Notes under the pieces: model-generated
What the model saw: the letters and a program-made list of their open reading frames with translations, nothing else
What the model was told of the DNA's origin: nothing
Databases searched by the model: none
Made by a program: the position numbers and the translations under genes
DNA from: Phycisphaerales bacterium
GTDB lineage: Bacteria; Planctomycetota; Phycisphaerae; Phycisphaerales; UBA1924
Assembly: GCA_020831775.1 (NCBI GenBank)
Contig: JAFIFZ010000031.1
Span: 64,449-128,448, forward strand
Direction: 5' to 3'
DNA length: 64,000 bases
Part shown: piece after piece, positions 57,197 through 64,000 of the stretch
Numbering within the stretch: the stretch's first letter is position 1
How the letters are laid out: every line of letters begins with the position of its first letter

Positions 57197-58846
57197 TCAG
57201 CACCCCTGGGCGAAGAGGCCGAGGTACTCGAAGAAGTCATCGGCGTCGATGACGCCGTCGCCGTTGATGTCGGCGCGGGGATCGCCGGCCGCGAAGAAGT
57301 TCAGGAAAAGGAAGAAGTCGTCGGCGTCGACCACGCCGTCGTTGTTGAGGTCTGCCGGACATGTCGGGACGGTCGCGGCGAGCATGGCCCGGCCTCCCCA
57401 GAATCTGATGTTCAGCAGCACATGTTCGGCGTTGACATCGAGGAGATGCACACTCAGGACGGTTTGGAACACGCCGGGAGAAACCTCGACCTCGTCGCCT
57501 GCGCCCAGGACCCTTGTGATTCCCGTCGGCGAAGCGTGGTAGATCGAGTCGACGCCGTCGACCGTGTACATGGCCGCCGCGGAAGTCGCGTCGAGCGAGA
57601 GGATCGGCTTGTCGTTCGTGTTGACTGTCGCCCCGGGGACGCCGAGCAGGTCCGCGTCCGGCGCGAGCAGCATCGTGTACTCGCCGCACGGGCTGCGCCG
57701 GGCGATCTCCAACGAATTGGGCCTGATGTCGAAGATCACCGACCCGTCTTCGCCCAAGGCCATGCGCCTGCGGATCCGATCGCTTTGCGGCGGATCATAC
57801 AGGCGAGGCTCGGCGTTCGCGAACGGGATGCTGTCGTTGCGTTGCAGCAACAACTCAGGGTCACCGGATTCAGAATACAGCAGTAGCGGCTGGGTCAGGA
57901 CCACTCCGAGATCGGCGTCGAACACCCAGACATTCGCGAGGAGCACCTGGCCCGCTGTGTTGACGCGGACGAGCGGTGTGGGAGTCTGCAGACTCAAACC
58001 GTTGATCGTCAGTCTGGAGCGCACGAGCACCACCGCCCCCGCATTGTGCGTTCGCACCACGCCGACATAGCGTGGTTCTGTGCCATCGGCGGAGAAGACA
58101 ATCAGATCGACGGCGGCGGGACCGGCGTGGTCGTGGTGGGTGGTGATTCCGAAGCTGGGATCAGTGCGGAAGTATTCCAAACCGGTCGCCGCCGTGCCTC
58201 CGGCGACCTGGCCGCCCACACTCCAGATCACCCGCTGGCTGAGGTCGGGGGAGAAGATGCGGTGCGAATAGATGTCGTCCTGGTCGAACCCGCTCGCTCG
58301 CGTATACCCGGCGTCGCAGCGGCGCATACCCGAGAAAAGCCAGCTGAGCCGGGATCGGACAACGCCGGTCTGTGCCGCGAACTCGGGCGGGACCATGATG
58401 GCCCTGAACCCGCCGCCCGGAACCGTCGAGGCGAGGAAGCTGGTTGACTCCGAAGGCTCGGGGCCGGCGTAGAGCCGGGCGCTCACGCCTCCCTCCCGGT
58501 CGACGCCGAGGATCCGACCATGGTGGATCGAGCCGTTGTGCGTGATGGGCGTATGCGAGGCGGTCGTCACCCCCGGGGCGAGCCCTTCCAGGTGCGTGCC
58601 GATCTCGTGGAGGACCTCTGTCGCCTCGCCGTCCCAGAGCAGGAGCCGGGGGTTGTTGCGCGCGAGATACGCGACATGCCCGCCCGAGCCGATCTGCGCC
58701 GTCCAGCGCTGGTCGTACTCCTGTCTTGAGAAATCATCGAGCACGACGGTGCGGAACTCCGGCGAGCCGGAAGCAACCCCGCACACACCCGCCGCGAATA
58801 CCACCGCCGCGACCGAGCCAGACGCCCCCTTGAATCCGCTCTGCAT
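57197..58846 (-). CDS. Secreted GC-type dockerin protein, subfamily A
   Basis: A 549-residue exported protein with a signal peptide ending near VASG. It is the closest paralogue of 55338-56990: long stretches are shared, including GTHLEGLAPGVTT and LYAGPEPSESTS. Differences cluster in the middle (residues ~195-330). Tail: CPADLNNDGVVDADDFFLFL ... DINGDGVIDADDFFEYL ... AQGC. The ATG at 58846 opens the signal peptide (MQSGFKGASGSVAAVVFAAG). A separate promoter is likely, since 206 bases separate it from the downstream gene start. Confidence 0.87.
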   Translation of the reverse strand: MQSGFKGASGSVAAVVFAAGVCGVASGSPEFRTVVLDDFSRQEYDQRWTAQIGSGGHVAYLARNNPRLLLWDGEATEVLHEIGTHLEGLAPGVTTASHTPITHNGSIHHGRILGVDREGGVSARLYAGPEPSESTSFLASTVPGGGFRAIMVPPEFAAQTGVVRSRLSWLFSGMRRCDAGYTRASGFDQDDIYSHRIFSPDLSQRVIWSVGGQVAGGTAATGLEYFRTDPSFGITTHHDHAGPAAVDLIVFSADGTEPRYVGVVRTHNAGAVVLVRSRLTINGLSLQTPTPLVRVNTAGQVLLANVWVFDADLGVVLTQPLLLYSESGDPELLLQRNDSIPFANAEPRLYDPPQSDRIRRRMALGEDGSVIFDIRPNSLEIARRSPCGEYTMLLAPDADLLGVPGATVNTNDKPILSLDATSAAAMYTVDGVDSIYHASPTGITRVLGAGDEVEVSPGVFQTVLSVHLLDVNAEHVLLNIRFWGGRAMLAATVPTCPADLNNDGVVDADDFFLFLNFFAAGDPRADINGDGVIDADDFFEYLGLFAQGC

Positions 58847-59071
58847 GCCGTACTCCTCGAATTTCGCGCCCGTCGCCCCGTCACGCCCTACCGGTACAAA
58901 CTACCGCACCAAGCCCCACGGCCGCAAGCCCAAACTCCGCAGAGGCGGCGATCAGGCCGCTCCACGACCGATTCAGACGCGGCCGGCCGCGGACAGGTGC
59001 CGAGCTTCGCTCCGGACCGAGATCTTCTTTCGGGGCGATGGGCGCGGCCTCGGCCCTGGTCTACGCGGACC

Positions 59072-60718
59072 TCAGCACCCCTGCGCGAAGAGATCGAGGA
59101 AGTCGTAAAAGTCGTCGGTATCGATGACGCCATCGCCGTTGATGTCGGCTCGGGGGTCGTCGTTTGCGAAGAAGTTCAGGAAGAGGAAGAAGTCGTCGGC
59201 GTCGACGACGCCGTCGCCAGTGAGGTCGGCGGGGCATGTCGGGACGGTCGTGGCGAGCATGGCCCGGCCTCCCCCGTAGGACATGCTCACCAGCACATGC
59301 TCGGCGTTCACATCGAGGAGAAGAACACTGCTCGCGGTCCGGAACACGCCCGGCGCGACCTCGACCTCATCGCCGACGCCCAGAATCCTCGTGACCCCAG
59401 ACGGCCCGGCGTAGACAACCGTGTCGGTTCCGTTAATTCTGTACACCGAACCCGCGGAAGTGCCGTCGAGCGACAGTGTTACCTTGGCGACCCGGCCGTC
59501 CGTGCCGATCGTCGCTCCGGGGACGCCGAGCAGTTCCGCGTCGGGCGCGATCAGCATGGTGTACTCGCCCGATGGGCTGCGCCGGGCGATCTCCCGCGAC
59601 TCGGGCGAGATATCGAAAGTCACCGAGCCGTCGTCGCCCAGCATCATCCGCCGGAAGATCCAATCGCTCCTCGGCGGGTTGTACGGGCGGGGTTGGAAGT
59701 TTGTGAACGGGATGATGTCGTCGCGCTGTAGGAGCAGATGCGGTTCTCCGGATTCGGAATAGAGCAAGAGCGGCTCGGAGATCTGCGTTCCGAGAGCGGT
59801 ATCAAGCACGCGGTCGACCGCCACAAGCGTCTGACCCGCGCTGTTCGCGCTGACAAGCGGCCTCGCCCGGCTGATCATTTGCAGATCATTGATCGGCGAG
59901 CCGCTGCGGAGCAGCATCTCGGCGCTTGTTTCGCGCGTCCGCATCACGCCGTGTTCGACTGCCTGCGTGCTGAAGGAAAGGAACGGCACGAGATCGGCGG
60001 CCTCGAAACCGGCGTGGTCGGAATTGCGCGCGATGCCGAAATCGGAACTCGATACCATGAACATCAACCCTGTGCGCGCCGTGCCGCCGGGGACGGGCTC
60101 GTCGCTGCGCCAGATGACTCGTCGGGTCAGATCCGGCGAGAAGATGCTGTACGATTGGTCGACAACGGCGTCGAAACCGATCGCCCGCGTGTACCCCATG
60201 TTGCAGCGGCGCAAGCCGATAACTGGCTGTGCGACATTCTTACGAACGACGCCGGTTTCTGCCGCAAACTCCGGCGGGGCCATGATCGCCCGGAAGCCGC
60301 CGCCGGGGACCGTCGATGCGAGCAGCATGGTCCATATCGACGGATCCGGCCCGGCGTAGAGCGCGACGCTCACACCGCCTTCGCGGTCGACACCGAGGAT
60401 GCTGCCCGTGCGGAACCCGCCTTGCGTGTTGGGCGGGAGCATGTTTGTGGTCACCCCCGGTGCGAGCCCTTCGAGATGCGTGCCGACCCGATGGAGCACT
60501 TCGGTCGTCGTGCCGTCCCAGAGCCGGACTTGGGCGTCATCGATCGTGAGATACGCGACATGTCCGCCCGAACCGATCTGCGCCACCCAACGACCGCTCC
60601 GCTCGTAGTCGGGAAAATCGTCGAGCACCACGGTGCGGAAGACCGGTGTCGCCGATGCGGCGCCGCACAGCACGGCGAGGCCCGCTGCGGCCAGACTGTT
60701 TGCTTTCAGTTCTTTCAT
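59072..60718 (-). CDS. Secreted GC-type dockerin protein, subfamily A
   Basis: A 548-residue exported protein (signal peptide ends near ASAT, MKELKANSLAAAGLAVL start). The order of blocks matches 55338 and 57197 (VFRTVVLDDFPDYERSGRW, AQIGSGGHVAYL, LWDGTTTEVLHRVGTHLEG), but it is more diverged in the centre, e.g. RKNVAQPVIGLRRCNMGYTR. Tail: CPADLTGDGVVDADDFFLFL ... DINGDGVIDTDDFYDFL ... AQGC, with Thr in place of Asn in the first loop. The ATG at 60718 is chosen for the signal peptide. Confidence 0.86.
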   Translation of the reverse strand: MKELKANSLAAAGLAVLCGAASATPVFRTVVLDDFPDYERSGRWVAQIGSGGHVAYLTIDDAQVRLWDGTTTEVLHRVGTHLEGLAPGVTTNMLPPNTQGGFRTGSILGVDREGGVSVALYAGPDPSIWTMLLASTVPGGGFRAIMAPPEFAAETGVVRKNVAQPVIGLRRCNMGYTRAIGFDAVVDQSYSIFSPDLTRRVIWRSDEPVPGGTARTGLMFMVSSSDFGIARNSDHAGFEAADLVPFLSFSTQAVEHGVMRTRETSAEMLLRSGSPINDLQMISRARPLVSANSAGQTLVAVDRVLDTALGTQISEPLLLYSESGEPHLLLQRDDIIPFTNFQPRPYNPPRSDWIFRRMMLGDDGSVTFDISPESREIARRSPSGEYTMLIAPDAELLGVPGATIGTDGRVAKVTLSLDGTSAGSVYRINGTDTVVYAGPSGVTRILGVGDEVEVAPGVFRTASSVLLLDVNAEHVLVSMSYGGGRAMLATTVPTCPADLTGDGVVDADDFFLFLNFFANDDPRADINGDGVIDTDDFYDFLDLFAQGC

Positions 60719-60813
60719 CTTTTCAATCCTTACCGTTGTCCGGCGTGAACGCCGGCAGACATTGCAAAGCATGGACCGCACGCCCGGCGATGCGCCGCGG
60801 CGCGGTCCCCTCA

Positions 60814-62502
60814 TCAGCACCCCTGGGCGAACAGATTGAGATACTCGAAGAAATCGTCCGCGTCGATGACGCCGTCACCGTTGATGTCGGCTCGGGGATC
60901 GCCCGTTGCGAAGAAGTTCAGGAAGAGAAAGAAGTCGTCGGCATCGACCACGCCGTCGCTGTTCAGGTCGGCGGGGCAAGCGGGCGCCGGAGCGATGTAG
61001 GAGAAGATACCCGAACTGCCGTCGGTGAAATCCGCATGGAATGTGGTAGTCCGGCCGTTGTGGTCAAGCAGGACAATCCAGCGTACCTCTCGTGAATCCC
61101 CAGGCGCGACTTCGAACATCTCCCTATGCGTGATGATTTCCTGCAGCCCGTGGTCAAGGCTGGCCACAAAAATCGCTGTAAACAAGGTCGACCCCGGGCC
61201 TCTGCTCCCTTCCAAGCGGACGGCCACCGAACGCGCGTCGGCCGAGAGCAGCGGAGGGTGCTCCATGCCCCACCTCACATACTGCGCGTCGATCTCGTCC
61301 AGATCGAGAATCGTAGCGCGGGCCCCGCCGGCGCCGTCGAAAAGGATGACCGGCGTGTTGCTGCCGAACTTTCTTGACTCAAACGCGATATCGCCCAGAT
61401 CGTTCTGAACAAACGCAGCGCCCAATCGATTCGGGTAACCCCCCGAAGCGGCGCCGATGTACAGGTGCTCCAGCTTGATGTTGAACCCGACGCCGCCGCT
61501 ACGCCTGGGGAATGTATCGCCGTGCCGAACCCGGTTTGTCACATGGCCGCCGGACGAGATCGACCAGATCCCGTAAGCCGACTCCTGCCCGTCGTGGACA
61601 CCACCCACCATGGCGACATCGCCGGCGCTGTTGATGCGGAGCGTGTCTGATCCTTGCTCCAACCGGTACCCCTGCGCATTGGGCAGATCGCTCCTGAGCA
61701 GCGGCGCGGCGAAACCGGGCTCATCAACGAATATCCCCAGCGACGGTATCGGATCGCCCTGGATCTGGTAGCTGCCGTAGTACACGGCCCTCCCGTCCGC
61801 GTTGATGTCGTACTGCACCACAGCCTGCGGCAGCGGCGCGGATCGATCCGGCAAGTTCGGGGGCGCGGGTTCTGGCAGAAACACCGCATCGATACCCGGT
61901 GTCGGGGCACCGAGCTCGCGGAAGCTGCGCGGTTGAACCCCCGGCCCGAAGGCAATGAGCGAAGGGTTGTTCCCCTCCAGCGGGCGTAAAATGCTGACGC
62001 CCGCGCTGTTCATCGATCGAGGGATCAAGGCCCAGTCGAGCGCCACACCGCCCTGGAGCTGCAACGGAACCGCGGGGGTTGAGATGCTCTCGTGCGCGAT
62101 GTCGACCCGAACGCCGTCCTCGCTCAGAACGACATAGGCGCGATGATCCCGCACTGAGGGCGGGCCGAAGGCCATAATGACGGAAGCGGATCCGTCCGCG
62201 CCGGTACCGCCGTGGAAGATAAGGCGAGGAGCATCGGTGACCGCAAGGCCATCAATGTTGCTCGGGAAAGGATGCTCGGTAAGAGTATCTGGTGTGATGT
62301 GGATGACTCGCTTCGGAGTGGCGTTGATCAACGCTACGCCTCGGCCGTTGTCGTGCATCCGAACCGATGCGTCCGCAACGAACTGACTCGGAGCGAGGTA
62401 GATCGGCCGGATCCGACCCTCTGCCATTGCAGATGCACATCCGCCCGACACCGCTAAAACCGCAATACTCGTCCTGATTCGCACTTTGAACCTTCCTTTC
62501 AT
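60814..62502 (-). CDS. Secreted GC-type dockerin protein, subfamily B
   Basis: A 562-residue exported protein; signal peptide from ATG 62502 (MKGRFKVRIRTSIAVLAVSGG, ends near AMAEG). Shared with 51421: GVxLxRSMN(T/S)AG, F-G-P-(G/E), PGIDAVF versus PGLNAVF, FVDEPGFAAPLLRSDLPNAQGYRL versus the matching block there, RINSAGDVAMVGG and GIWSISSGG. Tail: CPADLNSDGVVDADDFFLFL ... DINGDGVIDADDFFEYL ... AQGC. It sits between two subfamily-A genes, so the subfamilies are interleaved in the array. Confidence 0.86.
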   Translation of the reverse strand: MKGRFKVRIRTSIAVLAVSGGCASAMAEGRIRPIYLAPSQFVADASVRMHDNGRGVALINATPKRVIHITPDTLTEHPFPSNIDGLAVTDAPRLIFHGGTGADGSASVIMAFGPPSVRDHRAYVVLSEDGVRVDIAHESISTPAVPLQLQGGVALDWALIPRSMNSAGVSILRPLEGNNPSLIAFGPGVQPRSFRELGAPTPGIDAVFLPEPAPPNLPDRSAPLPQAVVQYDINADGRAVYYGSYQIQGDPIPSLGIFVDEPGFAAPLLRSDLPNAQGYRLEQGSDTLRINSAGDVAMVGGVHDGQESAYGIWSISSGGHVTNRVRHGDTFPRRSGGVGFNIKLEHLYIGAASGGYPNRLGAAFVQNDLGDIAFESRKFGSNTPVILFDGAGGARATILDLDEIDAQYVRWGMEHPPLLSADARSVAVRLEGSRGPGSTLFTAIFVASLDHGLQEIITHREMFEVAPGDSREVRWIVLLDHNGRTTTFHADFTDGSSGIFSYIAPAPACPADLNSDGVVDADDFFLFLNFFATGDPRADINGDGVIDADDFFEYLNLFAQGC

Positions 62503-62622
62503 CTGGGCCGAAACGACCAGTCACGCTCTCGTTTGGCATCACTCGACGACTGCAAACGCCGCCGTCACCAAAGACGGCACGCCCTTTCGCCATCCCAAGA
62601 GATGCCCGCTACGAACCCAGCA

Positions 62623-64000
62623 TCAGCACCCCTGTGCGAAGAGAGTAAGGTACTCAAAGAAGTCGTCCGCATCGATCACGCCGTCGCCGTTGATGTCGGC
62701 TCGGGGATCGCCGTCGGCGAACCACTGGAGAAAGAGGAAGAAGTCGTCGGCGTCGACCACGCCGTTGTTGTTCAGGTCGGCGGGGCAGGCGGGGGCCGCG
62801 TTCATCACGAACATGCCTTTGCTGTTGTCTGCAAAGTCGGCTCTGAAGAGCACGCGCGGCCCGTTCACATCCAGCAGTTCGAGGCCGCTGATCTGGCGGA
62901 CATCGCCCGGAGCGACTTCGAGAGTTTCGCCGACCGCCGCGACCTTCGTCAACTCACCCGGTGTTGCGTAGAAGATCGTCGGTGTTGAATTCACATTGTA
63001 AAGACCCGCCGCGGACGAGGCGTCGAGGGACCCGATCAGCACCGTTTCCGATGGCCACACGGTTGAGACCGTTGCGCCGGGCGAGCCGAGAAAGGCCGCG
63101 TCGGGCGCGAGCAGCATGGTGAGCACTCCCGACGGGTCGCGGTGGAACATACCAGTCTTCTCGCTCGAGTTGGGTTCTCTGTACTCGGCTTCGAACAGCA
63201 CCGAACCGTCGTCGCCGAAGTGGATCTGGTAATTGAGCGTTCTGTGGCCACGAGAGAGATTGATGCGAATCTCTGGGAAGTTCTGCGGCTGGTAGTACCG
63301 GCTCGATTCCACAATCACATCGGGCCCGCCACCATCGGCCGGAATGATCGTGAACCTCAACTCAATGCTGGGCCAGTTCGGATCCATGATGTACAGCCGC
63401 GAGTAGACCAGCGTGTCTCCCGAAGCATTGATCCGGATCTTGGGTCTGTTCAACGAATCCTGGATGCTGATGAAGGGGCCCGGAGCGGGCAGGGGAACAA
63501 CCGGCTCGATCCCGGACCCCAGATCGCGCACAACACCGAAGTTAAGAGCCTGGCTGCCGTCTCGGATGTAATGGATGTAGCTCGTGTTCATCCCTCCCGG
63601 CGCAACATCCTGATGCATCGCAGAACCGAACCGACGGTCGAGACCGAGCGGGTATCCGAAAGGCGAATTGCCGAGTTGGATCACGCCGTCGTCGAGCGGT
63701 GTTCGATCGCCATCGGTGAACAACTCCCGGCTCTGCAGGTCCGGCGTGAAGACCCGCCGCACGGGGACACCGTCTACTCTCCCGCTCGCGATCGAGTACC
63801 CGTCGTCGCTGCGCAACAAGCCCAAGTACGGGGTGCTGACGCCAGAGCGGATCACGCCCGTCGACGCCGCGACATCGTCTCGCGCCATCACCGCCCTGAA
63901 CCCGCCGCCCGGCGTGGTCGAGGCCAGCAGCCCCGCGGGAGCGTGCTGCCCGGCGTCCGCTTCGGTGAACAGGTACACCGAAACGCCGCCGTCACGGTCA
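62623..64000 (-). CDS. Secreted GC-type dockerin protein, subfamily A, 5' end beyond the window
   Basis: The frame is open to base 64000 and the first visible residues (DRDGGVSVYLF) match the GVDREGGVSV block of the neighbours, so the true start and signal peptide are outside. At least 458 residues are visible. Blocks: GGGFRAVMARDDVAASTGVIRS, LLGSPGATV-type LLAPDAAFLGSPGATV, and LEVAPGDVRQISG before the tail CPADLNNNGVVDADDFFLFL ... DINGDGVIDADDFFEYL ... AQGC; the first loop has Asn in place of Asp at position 5. Confidence 0.85.
   Translation of the reverse strand, partial: DRDGGVSVYLFTEADAGQHAPAGLLASTTPGGGFRAVMARDDVAASTGVIRSGVSTPYLGLLRSDDGYSIASGRVDGVPVRRVFTPDLQSRELFTDGDRTPLDDGVIQLGNSPFGYPLGLDRRFGSAMHQDVAPGGMNTSYIHYIRDGSQALNFGVVRDLGSGIEPVVPLPAPGPFISIQDSLNRPKIRINASGDTLVYSRLYIMDPNWPSIELRFTIIPADGGGPDVIVESSRYYQPQNFPEIRINLSRGHRTLNYQIHFGDDGSVLFEAEYREPNSSEKTGMFHRDPSGVLTMLLAPDAAFLGSPGATVSTVWPSETVLIGSLDASSAAGLYNVNSTPTIFYATPGELTKVAAVGETLEVAPGDVRQISGLELLDVNGPRVLFRADFADNSKGMFVMNAAPACPADLNNNGVVDADDFFLFLQWFADGDPRADINGDGVIDADDFFEYLTLFAQGC

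Noticed and set aside
51421-64000. The dockerin array as a cellulosome
   Set aside because: No cohesin, scaffoldin or glycoside hydrolase is present; the proteins share only N-x-x-G repeats and the tail.

Overview
The window is high-GC DNA from a planctomycete, most likely of the Phycisphaerae/Phycisphaerales type. The main evidence is three secreted proteins with PEP-CTERM-like tails (V/I-P-A-P, hydrophobic helix, RRRR) and nine that end in a two-loop dockerin-like domain finishing in Gly-Cys. Supporting evidence is a DUF58/BatA/VWA/DUF4175 operon of planctomycete style and weak or absent Shine-Dalgarno sequences at many starts. This placement is an inference from gene content; no rRNA or tRNA gene was seen.

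Layout. 0-13 kb is mixed housekeeping and accessory: a partial gene at the left edge, a small lipoprotein, bioY, a B12-binding protein with a CarH-like cap, two hypothetical proteins, acnA, a phosphodiesterase, a LysR regulator, a zinc-ribbon membrane protein, a FabF-like ketosynthase, a PEP-CTERM protein and a coupled BamD-like/LptE-like pair. 13-24 kb carries ftsH, rmuC, a degenerate receiver, groES and groEL with three small low-GC genes between them, and an ABC-2 type permease. 23.5-26 kb holds two paralogous secreted proteins, one with a PEP-CTERM tail and the other with a dockerin tail. 26-39 kb has clpC, a lipoprotein, holA, an FHA-GAF histidine kinase, a dockerin protein, an HD-GYP protein, dinB and a CHRD-domain PEP-CTERM protein. 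39-51 kb is a seven-gene minus-strand operon with overlapping stop/start codons: DUF58, BatA-type, VWA, DUF4175, a Gln/Ser-rich protein, a terpene-cyclase-repeat protein and an unknown protein. 51.4-64 kb is a tandem array of seven secreted dockerin-tailed proteins, the last cut by the window edge.

Non-coding structure is unusually rich. Hairpins with a conserved CTGTGGCACTGGCGG arm lie just 3' of three genes. A 35-bp repeat occurs three times, twice as a nested inverted repeat between ftsH and rmuC. Two copies of a ~250-bp multi-hairpin element differ in sequence but keep their pairing. There are clear intrinsic terminators after most secreted-protein genes, groEL and clpC.

The most interesting leads are the three-gene cassette inside the groES-groEL operon, the dockerin array together with the anchor-swapped paralogue pair (suggesting a modular surface-sorting system), the DNA-binding-domain-free CarH-like protein, and the structured repeat families.
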